Shown here in pieces: positions 8,998 through 17,410 of a stretch of 64,000 bases of DNA. Within the stretch, counting starts at the first letter, position 1. Every line of letters starts with the position of its first letter. The translations under genes and the position numbers were made by a program. The notes beneath the pieces are model-generated. The model was not told where the DNA came from. It was given only the letters and a program-made list of their open reading frames with translations, and ran no database searches. Source of the DNA: Mesorhizobium sp. LSHC420B00 (GTDB lineage: Bacteria > Pseudomonadota > Alphaproteobacteria > Rhizobiales > Rhizobiaceae); the NCBI RefSeq assembly GCF_000503055.1, contig NZ_AYVY01000001.1, positions 581,276 to 645,275 on the forward strand. The letters are read 5' to 3'.

Positions 8998-10254
8998 CTA
9001 TTGCAGCCAAGCGGAAGGGCCGACGCCGGCCTCATCGAGCGTGTGGCCGGTGCGGAAACGATCGAGCCCGTAGGCCGCGATCAAGGGATGCGGCTTGCCG
9101 GTGGCGATCGTGTGGGCGAAGCACCAGCCGGAAGCTGGCGTTGCCTTGAAGCCGCCATAGCACCAGCCGCCGTTGAGATAGAGGCCGTCGATCGGCGTCG
9201 GGCAGATGATCGGGCTGGCATCGGGGGTCATGTCCATGACGCCGCCCCAGTGGCGCAGCAGGCGGACGCGCGAAATACACGGCATCAATGCAATCGCCGC
9301 CTCCGCCACCTCGCGCACGACGCCGAGATTGCCGCGCTGGGCGTAGGAATTGTAGCCGTCGAGATTGCCGCCGAAGACCAACCCGCCCTTGTCGGACTGG
9401 CTGACATAGAAGTGGTCGGCGCCATAGGCGACGACGTGATCTACCAGCGGCTTCAGCGGTTCGGTGACAAAGGCTTGCAGGACGTGGCTTTCGATCGGCA
9501 GTTCAAGGCCGGCCTTGGCACCGAGCACGGATGTATGCCCGGCAACAGCGAGGCCGACCTTGCCGGCGCCGATCCGGCCTTTCGTCGTTTCGACGCCGAC
9601 GATACTGTCGCCGTCGCGGAGGAAGCCTGTCACCTCGCAGTTCTGGATGATGTCGACGCCATGGCTATCGGCGGCGCGCGCATAGCCCCAGGCGACGGCG
9701 TCGTGGCGTGCCGTGCCCGCCCGGCCCTGGAAGATGGCGCCATGGATCGGGAAGCGGGCAGTGTCGGAAAAATCGAGATAGGGCACCAGCCGGCGCACCT
9801 CTTCGCGGTCGAGGATATCGGCATCGATGCCGTTCAGCCGCATGACGTTGGCGCGGTGGCTGAAACCGTCGAGCTGATCGGCCGAATGCGCTGTGACGAG
9901 CTGGCCGCGCTGGGAGAACATGACGTTGAAATTCAGCACCCGCGACATGGTCTCCCAGAGCTTCATCGAGAATTCGTAGAACTGGGTGTTGCCGTCGAGC
10001 AGGTAGTTGGAGCGGATGACGGTGGTGTTGCGGCCGACATTGCCGCCGCCGACATAGCCCTTTTCGAGCACCGCGACGTTGCGGATACCGTGGTTATCGG
10101 CAAGGTAGAAGGCGGTGGCGAGGCCGTGTCCACCGCCGCCGATGACGATCACGTCATAGGACGGTTTTGGCTCCGCCGCCCGCCAGGCGCGCTGCCAATT
10201 CTTCTGGCCAGACAGCGCGTTGCGGAAAATCGAGAGTGCCGAGTAGCGCGCCAT
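8998..10254 (-). CDS. soxB: Sarcosine oxidase beta subunit
   Basis: The 418-residue catalytic subunit that oxidises the N-methyl amine with FAD and passes electrons to covalent FMN. The FAD-binding Rossmann motif YDVIVIGGGGHGLATAFYL lies near residue 33. VGGGNVGRNTTVIRSNYL is the diagnostic loop after it, and GGWCYGGFKATPASGW near the C-terminus completes the DAO fold. Start MARYSALSIF at 10254 matches family N-termini. It begins 10 bases after the M24 hydrolase gene, so hydrolase and oxidase are probably made from one transcript. In this setting the substrate may be sarcosine released by the hydrolases, or another N-methyl amino acid. Confidence 0.93.
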   Translation of the reverse strand: MARYSALSIFRNALSGQKNWQRAWRAAEPKPSYDVIVIGGGGHGLATAFYLADNHGIRNVAVLEKGYVGGGNVGRNTTVIRSNYLLDGNTQFYEFSMKLWETMSRVLNFNVMFSQRGQLVTAHSADQLDGFSHRANVMRLNGIDADILDREEVRRLVPYLDFSDTARFPIHGAIFQGRAGTARHDAVAWGYARAADSHGVDIIQNCEVTGFLRDGDSIVGVETTKGRIGAGKVGLAVAGHTSVLGAKAGLELPIESHVLQAFVTEPLKPLVDHVVAYGADHFYVSQSDKGGLVFGGNLDGYNSYAQRGNLGVVREVAEAAIALMPCISRVRLLRHWGGVMDMTPDASPIICPTPIDGLYLNGGWCYGGFKATPASGWCFAHTIATGKPHPLIAAYGLDRFRTGHTLDEAGVGPSAWLQ

Positions 10255-10264
10255 ACGTGCGGGC

Positions 10265-11413
10265 CTATCGAACGATCGGGCCGGCCGGCGTGCGGGTGAG
10301 CACTTCAGCACCCGCGTCGGTCAAAAGCACCGTGTTGGAGACGAAGTCATCGCCGCGACCGGTTCCCATCAGCCACGACAGGATGTGGAAGCTCATCCCG
10401 GTCTCGATCTCAAGGTCGGAATCGTGCCTCAAGCCGGTCACCGAATTGCCGCCGGTCCATGATGGCGGCTGGCCAGCGCCAACCAGGTAACCGCAGTGAT
10501 GGCGGCGATAGTGGGAAAGACCGGCCTCGTCGGCGACGGCCTGCCAGGCGGCGTAGACATCGCGCGCCTTGGCGCCCGGCCGCAGCGCCTCGACGACAGC
10601 GTTGAACGCCTTGGCGGTCACCGCCGCCATTGTGGCGTCTTCGTCGCTTATGTGGCCGATGCGAATGAGCCGGCCGAGCGGCGCGTGGTAGCGTGAGATG
10701 CAGCCGGACAGTTCGACGAAGACCGGCTCGCCCCTGCGGTAGATCCCGTCGCCCCAGGTCGTGTGCTCTTCACCCAGGCGCGCGGCCGGGCGGATGAACG
10801 GTCCGAAGCCCGGCGCATGACCGCCGGCGCGGATCATTGCCGCAACACATTGGGCGGCGACCTCCTGTTCGGAAGCGCCATCCGAGATCGCGGCGATCGC
10901 GGCACCGGCGGCGGCGTCCGTCACCTTTGCGGCGCGCCGCATCAGCACCTGTTCCTCGGCGCTCTTCACCCGCCGCATCTTGTCGATCAGACCGGAGACG
11001 TCGCTCCACTTGGCATCCGCTTGCATCTGGAGTGCTACGGCAAGTCCATGGCTAAGGCCGGCCGTCCAGTATTCGAGGCCGATCCGCTTGCTGGACAGGC
11101 CGAGCTCCGCAAGCACCCGCGCGGCAAGGTCGGCCGCCGTTTCGCTGTCGGAGTGGCCACGGAATTCCGCTGCCTTCACCCGCTTCTCGATGGTCACCTT
11201 TTCCATCGAGCGGGTGACCAGGACAGGTTTTCCCTGGAGCGGGACGATCAGCAGGTGAGGGGCAAAATACCCCCAGTGATCGAGCCCGGTGAGATAGAAG
11301 ACGTTCTCCGGCGAGGCGAAGACCGCCGCGTCGAGCTCACGCTCGGCCAGTGTAGTACGGACCTTGGCAAGGCGGCCGGCGATTTCGGCTTCGGAAAAGG
11401 GATTACGGTCCAT
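10265..11413 (-). CDS. M24-fold hydrolase, creatinase/ectoine-hydrolase-like
   Basis: A 382-residue pita-bread protein with a creatinase N-terminal domain (residues about 10-140, FASPENVFYLTGLDHWG) and an M24 domain. True M24 metallopeptidases have two metal-binding aspartates (DxG...D.TRT). Here the matching segment reads FVELSGCISRYHAPLGR, with Glu and His/Ala in those places. The histidine of EEHTTW and the glutamate of VELSG match the acid/base pair used by metal-free creatinase and ectoine hydrolase. It is therefore probably an amidine or amide C-N hydrolase, not an aminopeptidase. It sits between the second such gene (75 bases upstream) and soxB (10 bases downstream). Confidence 0.75.
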   Translation of the reverse strand: MDRNPFSEAEIAGRLAKVRTTLAERELDAAVFASPENVFYLTGLDHWGYFAPHLLIVPLQGKPVLVTRSMEKVTIEKRVKAAEFRGHSDSETAADLAARVLAELGLSSKRIGLEYWTAGLSHGLAVALQMQADAKWSDVSGLIDKMRRVKSAEEQVLMRRAAKVTDAAAGAAIAAISDGASEQEVAAQCVAAMIRAGGHAPGFGPFIRPAARLGEEHTTWGDGIYRRGEPVFVELSGCISRYHAPLGRLIRIGHISDEDATMAAVTAKAFNAVVEALRPGAKARDVYAAWQAVADEAGLSHYRRHHCGYLVGAGQPPSWTGGNSVTGLRHDSDLEIETGMSFHILSWLMGTGRGDDFVSNTVLLTDAGAEVLTRTPAGPIVR

Positions 11414-11487
11414 CGGGCGTCCTCGTGCTTGTTGCCGGCTTGGTGGCAGGCATGGTCTTTTCGGCAGCCGGCTTCCCGGCCGCCATG

Positions 11488-12678
11488 TCAATCGATAACG
11501 ATGAGTTCGCGCGCCACATCGCAGAGGCGTTCGCCGCCGCGTTCCGTGACGACGAACGATTCCGAGATGGCGATGCCGAAATCGTCGAGCCAAACGCCGG
11601 CCATGAAATGGAAGCACATCCCAGGCTGCATCTCGGTGGTGTCGCCGGGACGAAGGCTTGCGGTGCGTTCACCCCAATCGGGCGGGTATGCGAGCCCGAC
11701 CGGATAGCCGACGCGGCTTTCCTTCTTCAGTCCGTTCCTCCGCAGGACTGCCTGCCAGACGGCTTCCACCTCTTCGGCGGTGTTGCCGGGGCGCGCCTTC
11801 TCGAGGCCAGCGTCGACGCCCTCGACGATCGCCTTGGCCATGTCGAGGATGGCTTGCCGCGGCTTGCCGAAATGTACCGTCCGGGTCAGGGCTGCATGAT
11901 AGCGGCGGCGCACGCCGGCGATCTCCAGAATGGCGAGGCCGCTGTCCGGCAGCGGCGCGTCGGACCACGTCAGATGCGGCGTGCTGGTGCCTTCGCCAAC
12001 GGGCATCAGCGGACAGATCGCGGCATAGTCGCCGCCAGCTCCGGGCACGCCCATGATCTGTGCGTGATAGATTTCCGCAATGACATGGTTCTGAGGCACA
12101 CCGGGTCGCATTTTCTCGATGGCGCGGTTCATTGCATGCGTGCAGATCGCACCCGCCTCGCGGATCAGCACCAGCTCGGCTTCGGATTTCACCAGCCGCG
12201 CCCAATTGACGAGATCGTGGTTGTTGGCGAAGTGCGCGTCGGGCAGCCCCTCGACAAGGTGGGCGTGGCAGCGCGCAGTGTAATAATGCGCGTCCATCTC
12301 GACGCCGATGCGGGCCTTTCCCCAGCCGCGCGACCGGATCAGTTGCGCGAGTTCGTCATAAGGGTGTTCGACCGGCTGCTGCACCAGCCGTTCCGAGAAC
12401 GGCACGATGTTTGTCTCGGGCAGGCCGGTGGTTAGGCGTGCGCTCTTGGCATCCTGCGCCCTGCCGAACCAGATCGGCCGGTCCTCCTCCAGATGGACGA
12501 GCACGCACTGCGGAACGTAGAACGACCATCCGTCATAGCCGGTCAGCCAGCACATGTTGGCTGGATCCTGACAGACGACGAGATCGAAGCCGGCTTTTTG
12601 CATGCGTGTCTTCACGCCGGCCAGGCGCTGCCCATACTCCGCTTGCGTGAATGTCCCGAACTCGTTCGCGGTCGCCAC
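11488..12678 (-). CDS. Ectoine hydrolase-like M24-fold hydrolase (DoeA/EutD type)
   Basis: A 396-residue protein, the usual length of DoeA/EutD ectoine hydrolases. Strong family marks are YPVGLAYPPDWGERT near residue 325, FHFMAGVWLDD, and LEIAG with Glu252. Glu252 falls where EutD uses a nucleophilic glutamate, and His235 in PHLTW matches the catalytic histidine. Metal-binding aspartates are missing, as in creatinase. A GTG start at 12678 after AGGA is chosen over a TTG at 12747, because the extra 23 residues are not family-like. It is the first gene of the minus-strand unit, divergent from the Ehu-like importer. No ectoine deacetylase (DoeB/EutE) or EutB/EutC gene is nearby, so the substrate may not be ectoine. 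Confidence 0.78.
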   Translation of the reverse strand: MATANEFGTFTQAEYGQRLAGVKTRMQKAGFDLVVCQDPANMCWLTGYDGWSFYVPQCVLVHLEEDRPIWFGRAQDAKSARLTTGLPETNIVPFSERLVQQPVEHPYDELAQLIRSRGWGKARIGVEMDAHYYTARCHAHLVEGLPDAHFANNHDLVNWARLVKSEAELVLIREAGAICTHAMNRAIEKMRPGVPQNHVIAEIYHAQIMGVPGAGGDYAAICPLMPVGEGTSTPHLTWSDAPLPDSGLAILEIAGVRRRYHAALTRTVHFGKPRQAILDMAKAIVEGVDAGLEKARPGNTAEEVEAVWQAVLRRNGLKKESRVGYPVGLAYPPDWGERTASLRPGDTTEMQPGMCFHFMAGVWLDDFGIAISESFVVTERGGERLCDVARELIVID

Positions 12679-12831
12679 CGAAGTCCTGCCTTCTGGGTAC
12701 GCTGTTGCCCTCTTGTAAATGGGCAAACCAGGCGAAATTGTGCACAACTCGACGTCAAGTTTGTTGGATAACTACGAATTAGCGCCGAATTTACATGGTT
12801 TCTATATCTCTGCTTGCGAAATGTCTAGGGC

Positions 12832-12845
12832 AGTTGTATACGTCT
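12832..12845. promoter_or_regulatory. Possible GntR operator in the hydrolase/importer divergent region
   Basis: The 240-base gap between the divergent genes must hold both promoters. Within it GTTGTATACGTC contains the palindrome GTATAC in a TTGTATAC context resembling FadR/VanR-type GntR operators (TTGTATACAA). A GntR regulator ends the plus-strand operon and is the likely user. The match is short and imperfect, so the call is tentative. Confidence 0.3.
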
Positions 12846-12918
12846 GATCAAGCAGGCGTCGACCTCGAAGAAGGCCGCGCCCTGGGAACCATCCACAGTT
12901 GTTCAATGGGAGAAAAGC

Positions 12919-13788
12919 ATGCTCAAATCATCGATATCGCGCCGCATGGTCGTGAAAGCGGCTGCCTGCATCGCGCTCGCCGCGACGTCATTGACGTCGC
13001 TGTCCGCTCACGCGGAAACCACCCTCGAACGGGCCAAGAAGGACGGCTACATCCGCGTCGGTTTCGCCAACGAGGCGCCGTTCGGTTACGCCACGCCAGA
13101 CGGCAAGCTGACCGGCGAAGCGCCGGAAGTCGCCAAGGCGGTGCTCGCCAAGATGGGCATACCGCAGGTCGACGGTGTTTTGACCGAATTCGGCTCGCTC
13201 ATTCCGGGTCTCAAGGCCGGCCGCTTCGACATCATCGCCGCCGGCATGTTCATCACTCCGAAGCGCTGCGCTGAGATCAACTACTCCGAGCCGTCCTACG
13301 GCATCGGCGAGGCTATGCTGGTGGCAAAAGGCAATCCGAAAGGCATCAAGGATTTTTCCAGCATCAAGGACAATCCGGATCTCAAGCTTGCCGTGATGGC
13401 CGGCGCCGTCGAAGGCGGCTTCGCCAAGGAAGCGGGCGTTGCCGGTGGGCAGATCGTCTCCTTGCCCGACCAGTCCAGCCTGGTCGCCGCCGTCCAGTCG
13501 GGCCGCGCCGACGCTGCCGCACTGACCGCTCTTTCGATCGCGGACATGGCCAAGAAAGCCGACGGCGTCGAATCGACCAAGCCCTTCGGCGAGGTCGCCG
13601 GCAAGTCGGTGAAAGGTCATGGCGGCTTCGGCTTCCGCAAGGAAGACACCGACCTGCAGGAGGCGTTCAACGCCGAGCTGAAGAAGTTCCTCGGTTCGCC
13701 GGAGCATATCGCGCTGGTCGAGCCACTCGGCTTCGGCAAGGACTATCTCCCCAACAAGACGACCGCAGAGCTCTGTGCTGGCAAATAG
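12919..13788 (+). CDS. ehuB: Ehu-like amino-acid/compatible-solute ABC transporter binding protein
   Basis: A 289-residue periplasmic binding protein with a signal peptide (about residues 1-32, ending AHA). It follows the ectoine/hydroxyectoine protein EhuB of Sinorhizobium closely in pattern. IRVGFANEAPFGY near the mature N-terminus carries the glutamate and phenylalanine that contact the ligand. GMFITPKRCAEINYSEP carries the phenylalanine and arginine used in the aromatic cage and carboxylate salt bridge. Its C-terminus ends with Leu-Cys-Ala-Gly-Lys, close to that of EhuB. RBS GGGAGAAAAGC precedes the ATG. The ligand may be ectoine or a similar small zwitterion; the neighbouring sarcosine oxidase suggests an N-methylated one. 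Confidence 0.8.
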   Translation: MLKSSISRRMVVKAAACIALAATSLTSLSAHAETTLERAKKDGYIRVGFANEAPFGYATPDGKLTGEAPEVAKAVLAKMGIPQVDGVLTEFGSLIPGLKAGRFDIIAAGMFITPKRCAEINYSEPSYGIGEAMLVAKGNPKGIKDFSSIKDNPDLKLAVMAGAVEGGFAKEAGVAGGQIVSLPDQSSLVAAVQSGRADAAALTALSIADMAKKADGVESTKPFGEVAGKSVKGHGGFGFRKEDTDLQEAFNAELKKFLGSPEHIALVEPLGFGKDYLPNKTTAELCAGK

Positions 13789-13801
13789 GTTCCCAACTGC
13801 T

Positions 13802-13827
13802 GGCGGCGCGAAAGCGCCGCCCTTTTT
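13802..13827 (+). terminator. Rho-independent terminator/attenuator between ehuB and ehuC
   Basis: GGCGGCGC and GCGCCGCC form a perfect 8-bp stem around a 4-base loop (GAAA), followed by C and five T residues. It lies in the 54-base gap between the binding-protein and permease genes. Such a hairpin usually lets the periplasmic protein be made in excess over the membrane parts by partial termination. Confidence 0.85.
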
Positions 13828-13842
13828 CCCCGGGGGAATCGC

Positions 13843-14571
13843 ATGGGTATCCGTACGCTCGTTGCCATGCTGGTCATCGCGCTCGTCGTGATCGGCGCCT
13901 TGGCAACACAGGAAAGCTACCGAATGTTCATGCCGGGGCTGCTGCAAGGCGCGGTCCTGACAGTCGAGATCGCCGTCCTCGGCAGCCTGCTCGCAATTAT
14001 CATGGGCGTGCTTGCAGCACTTGCAAGGATGTACGGTCCAACGCCGCTCAGATGGCTGGCCACGGTTTATGTCGAGATCTTTCGCGGAACGTCGGCGCTG
14101 GTGCAATTGTTCTGGCTGTTTTTCGTCCTCCCGCAATTCGGCGTCACGATCAACGCGTTCGTGGTGGCAGTGCTCGCACTCGGCCTGAATGTCGGCGCCT
14201 ACGGATCGGAGTGCGTGCGCGGCGCGATCCAGTCCGTCGCCCGCGGGCAGTGGGAAGCGTGTACGGCATTGAACATGAGCCGCCCACAGATGTTGCGCCG
14301 GATCATCCTGCCGCAGGCCTTTGTCGCGATGATCCCGCCCTGGGGCAATCTGTTCATCGAGCTTCTGAAATCGACAGCGCTGGTTTCGCTGATCACGCTT
14401 TCGGACCTCGCCTTCAAGGCGCAGCAAATGAACCAGAACACGTTCAAGACCATTCCGATCTTCACCCTCGTCCTTTTGATGTACCTGGCAATGTCGCTGG
14501 TTGTGACCATCGGCATGCGGCTTCTCGAAAGGCGGGCGTCGCTCGGACTGGCGCGGGGGAAGGCGGCATGA
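13843..14571 (+). CDS. ehuC: Ehu-like ABC transporter permease 1
   Basis: A 242-residue HisM-type permease. It shows about five membrane segments and the conserved cytoplasmic EAA loop QWEACTALNMSRPQMLRRIILPQA near residue 140, which contacts the ATPase. It pairs with the next permease as a heterodimer in the importer membrane. GGGGGAATCGC before the ATG is the ribosome site. The stop overlaps the start of the next permease by 4 bases (ATGA). Confidence 0.85.
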   Translation: MGIRTLVAMLVIALVVIGALATQESYRMFMPGLLQGAVLTVEIAVLGSLLAIIMGVLAALARMYGPTPLRWLATVYVEIFRGTSALVQLFWLFFVLPQFGVTINAFVVAVLALGLNVGAYGSECVRGAIQSVARGQWEACTALNMSRPQMLRRIILPQAFVAMIPPWGNLFIELLKSTALVSLITLSDLAFKAQQMNQNTFKTIPIFTLVLLMYLAMSLVVTIGMRLLERRASLGLARGKAA

Positions 14572-15227
14572 TCTGGGATTGGGGATTTGCCCTGGAAATC
14601 CTGCCGGTGCTCGCCCGCGCCGCCATCATTTCCATCGAGGCGACGCTGATCGGTTTTGCGCTTGCGGCCTCGCTCGGCCTGGTGCTGGCGGTCGTCCGCA
14701 TCGCCGTGCCATGGACCAGCTGGACGATTTCGGTGCTGGTCGAGCTGATCCGCTCGACCCCGCTGCTCATCCAGATATTCTTTCTCTATTTCGTCTTTCC
14801 GAAATTCGGTGTCGTGCTCGACGCCTTCACCGCCGGGGTGCTGGCCATCGGTATCCACTACGCCGCCTATTGCTCGGAGGTTTATCGCGCCGGTTTCGAC
14901 AACATCCATCGCGGCCAGTGGGAAGCCTCGATCGCGCTCAATCTCTCGTCCTGGACGACGTTTCGCGACATCATCATCCCGCAGGCGATCCCGCCGATCG
15001 TTCCGGCGCTCGGCAATTATCTGGTGGCCTTGTTCAAGGAGACGCCGTTGCTTTCCGCAATCGCCGTGATGGAACTGATGCAGACTGCCAAGATCATCGG
15101 CTCCGAAACGTTCCGCTACACCGAGCCGATCACGCTGGTCGGCCTGTTTTTCCTTGCCATGAGCCTGGTTTCGGCGGCGCTCATCCGCTCCCTCGAAGAG
15201 CTGCTCAACCGGAGGACCACGCGATGA
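14568..15227 (+). CDS. ehuD: Ehu-like ABC transporter permease 2
   Basis: A 219-residue HisM-type permease, second half of the transmembrane pore. The EAA loop reads QWEASIALNLSSWTTFRDII near residue 120, with VELIRSTPLLIQIFFLY upstream as the typical family core. The start at 14568 (MIWDWGF) is favoured over longer frames because of the ATGA overlap with the upstream permease and because its N-terminus then matches the family. The stop overlaps the ATPase start. Confidence 0.87.
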   Translation: MIWDWGFALEILPVLARAAIISIEATLIGFALAASLGLVLAVVRIAVPWTSWTISVLVELIRSTPLLIQIFFLYFVFPKFGVVLDAFTAGVLAIGIHYAAYCSEVYRAGFDNIHRGQWEASIALNLSSWTTFRDIIIPQAIPPIVPALGNYLVALFKETPLLSAIAVMELMQTAKIIGSETFRYTEPITLVGLFFLAMSLVSAALIRSLEELLNRRTTR

Positions 15228-16003
15228 CGGAACAACCGATGGTCCGCTTCGACAATGTATCGAAACGCTACGGCACGTTAACCGTTCTCGACGGGCTCAA
15301 TCTCGAAATAGCGCGCGGCGAAAAAGTCTCCGTCATCGGTCCGTCGGGTTCGGGCAAGACGACGGTGTTGCGCATGCTGATGACGCTGGAAACGATCAAT
15401 GACGGTGTCATCTGGGTCGAAGGCGAGCCGCTGACCCATATGGAGAGGAACGGCAAGCTTGTTCCCGCCGATCTCGCCCATATCCGTAAAATCCGCGCCA
15501 AGATCGGCATGGTGTTCCAGTCGTTCAACCTGTTTCCGCATATGACGGCGATGCAGAACTGCATCGAGGCGCCGATAACGGTGCTCGGCATGAAGCGGGC
15601 GGACGCCGAGGCAAGAGCGGCGGAGCTGCTGGAGCTGGTCGGTCTGGCCCAGAAGAAGGACCACTATCCGTCACAGCTTTCCGGCGGCCAGCAGCAGCGT
15701 GTCGCCATCGCCAGGGCGCTTGCCATGCGGCCCAAGATCATGCTGTTCGACGAGGTGACGTCTGCGCTCGACCCGGAGCTTGTCGGCGAAGTGCTGCAGG
15801 TGATAAGGCAGATCGGCCGCGAGCATGATCTAACCATGCTGATGGTCACCCACCAGATGGGCTTCGCCAAGGAGTTTTCCGACCGCGTTTGCTTCTTCTA
15901 TCAAGGCAAGATCTGCGAGCAGGGGCCGCCAAGCGAACTGTTTGGTGCTCCCAAGAACGAGCGGACACGGCAATTCCTGCACGCTGTCCTGGAGGCTGGG
16001 TGA
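15224..16003 (+). CDS. ehuA: Ehu-like ABC transporter ATP-binding protein
   Basis: A 259-residue polar amino-acid type ATPase. Walker A is GPSGSGKTT near residue 40, the signature is LSGGQQQRVAIARAL, Walker B is IMLFDEVTSALDPEL, and the H-loop is VTHQMGFAKEFSDRV. It starts within the permease stop (ATGA) and ends with TGA overlapping the GTG of the GntR gene. It supplies energy for import of the small zwitterion bound by the upstream periplasmic protein. Confidence 0.9.
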   Translation: MTEQPMVRFDNVSKRYGTLTVLDGLNLEIARGEKVSVIGPSGSGKTTVLRMLMTLETINDGVIWVEGEPLTHMERNGKLVPADLAHIRKIRAKIGMVFQSFNLFPHMTAMQNCIEAPITVLGMKRADAEARAAELLELVGLAQKKDHYPSQLSGGQQQRVAIARALAMRPKIMLFDEVTSALDPELVGEVLQVIRQIGREHDLTMLMVTHQMGFAKEFSDRVCFFYQGKICEQGPPSELFGAPKNERTRQFLHAVLEAG

Positions 16004-16743
16004 CGATCGAGACAAAGGCCAAGCCGCCCACGACGGTGACCGCCGCGCCGCCGCGCCCGCTCTCCGCGCGAGAGCGGTTCGAGCGCATCTACCGGATATT
16101 GCGCGACCGCATCTGTCTGCTCGTCTATGCGCCGGGAAGCCGTCTGTCCGAGGAAGAACTTGCCCAGGAATTCGAGATCAGCCGCACGCCGGTCCGGCGT
16201 GTCCTGGCGCGCCTTGAATCCGAGGGTCTGGTTCAATCCGTCCACGGCGTCGGCACGATCGTCACCGACGTCGATATCGAGGAATTGCAGCAGGTCTATC
16301 ATTTGCGCCTGGAGCTGGCGCTCCTCGTCGGCAAGCTTTCACCGATCCCGCGCACGGCGGACGACCTCGACCGGATACGGGCGCTCATCGCGCGCTGCGA
16401 TGCCGATATACTCAATCCCGACCAGCGCGCTTTCCTGCGCCTCAACATGGACTTCTTTTACGAGCTCACGGCGATGACCGGCAACCAGCCACTGCGCGAG
16501 ATCAGCGAGCGCCTGTATTTTCAGGTTGCGCGCGTCGTCCTGAAGCTGATGCCGCAATTGGGCCTTGTCGAGGAATTCACCGCGTTCCGCCGCGAAATGG
16601 AAGAGGTCCTTGCCGCCGCCGAGATCGGCGACTGGGAGTCCATAGGGCACATAAGGCGGGCGCATATCTCAATGAGCTTCCGCCGCATGATGCGCCATGC
16701 AGGCGAGGCGAATCTGGATAAAGCTACACAATCAGCCCCTTAA
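16000..16743 (+). CDS. GntR-family regulator with FCD domain
   Basis: A 247-residue regulator translated from a GTG that overlaps the ATPase stop. The N-terminal winged helix (residues about 30-95) has SRLSEEELAQEFEISRTPVRRVLARLE and the wing VHGVGTIVTDV. The C-terminal part is FCD-like (LRLNMDFFYELTAMTGNQPL). It is the last gene of the importer operon and is expected to control this operon and the divergent hydrolase/sarcosine oxidase unit in response to the substrate or a breakdown product. It is a separate paralogue of the regulators at 2.8 kb and 29.8 kb. Confidence 0.85.
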   Translation: MTIETKAKPPTTVTAAPPRPLSARERFERIYRILRDRICLLVYAPGSRLSEEELAQEFEISRTPVRRVLARLESEGLVQSVHGVGTIVTDVDIEELQQVYHLRLELALLVGKLSPIPRTADDLDRIRALIARCDADILNPDQRAFLRLNMDFFYELTAMTGNQPLREISERLYFQVARVVLKLMPQLGLVEEFTAFRREMEEVLAAAEIGDWESIGHIRRAHISMSFRRMMRHAGEANLDKATQSAP

Positions 16744-16870
16744 GACTGGTGGACTGCCGTCGAGCTGGCTTCGTTTGCCAGGGAAAGCATGGCCGCCCGC
16801 CCCGATGCCGACAGAATTTGCCAGCACTGGGGATGACTAACGCCGTTCGATACTGCAGGTCCGCGCCGCC

Positions 16871-17302
16871 CTAAAGAGGATCCTCACTCGGTATGTTGGC
16901 GGGGTTCCAGACGACCTCCCACAGGTGTCCGTTCGGGTCGCGGAAGTATCCGGCATACCCGCCAAAGAACGTGTCCCGGGCAGGCCTGATGATCTCGGCT
17001 CCGGCACGGGCGGCCTCATCCATCACTTGATCGACTTCCTCGCGGCGCACAACGTTGTGGCCGATTGTGAACGAGGTCGAACTGATCGGCGCTTTGGGCA
17101 GGCCGGTGTCGTAGGCGAGGTCGTCCTGAGCCCAGATCGCGAGCTTCAACCCGCCGGACAGCGTGAAGAACGCGACGGCGCCATGCTCGAATTCGCGGCC
17201 GATGATCCCTTCCGTCGGCAAGCCGAGGCCGTCGCGGTAGAACACGAGGCAACTCTCGAGGTTGGCGACAGCGATCGTCAAAACCGAAATGCGCGGTTTC
17301 AT
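16871..17302 (-). CDS. VOC-family (glyoxalase-like) protein
   Basis: A 143-residue vicinal-oxygen-chelate protein. It has paired beta-alpha-beta-beta-beta modules, with ISVLTIAVANLESCLVFYRDGLG at the start and GYAGYFRDPNGHLWEVVWNP at the end. The terminal glutamate of HLWEVVW is a typical metal ligand. Start MKPRISVL follows GAGGAGA. It lies 108 bases downstream of an AraC gene on the same strand and may share its transcript. Members serve in glyoxalase, dioxygenase or resistance roles; none is shown here. Confidence 0.75.
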   Translation of the reverse strand: MKPRISVLTIAVANLESCLVFYRDGLGLPTEGIIGREFEHGAVAFFTLSGGLKLAIWAQDDLAYDTGLPKAPISSTSFTIGHNVVRREEVDQVMDEAARAGAEIIRPARDTFFGGYAGYFRDPNGHLWEVVWNPANIPSEDPL

Positions 17303-17410
17303 GGCAGTCTCCTCTGGTTGTCGGAGACACCAGGATAAAGTCGGGCGACAGTGAAGACTTGAACAAAACGGCCAAAAGCGTGCCGCCAAGTCGAAGAACG
17401 CGCCGAGGTT

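Noticed and set aside
8974..10299. A long plus-strand open frame opposite soxB
   Set aside because: It is a high-GC shadow of a well-conserved gene, and the residues match no family.
11488..16743. A complete ectoine degradation pathway
   Set aside because: Only hydrolase-like and transporter genes are present. The deacetylase, EutB/EutC and the downstream dehydrogenase/aminotransferase genes are not in the locus.
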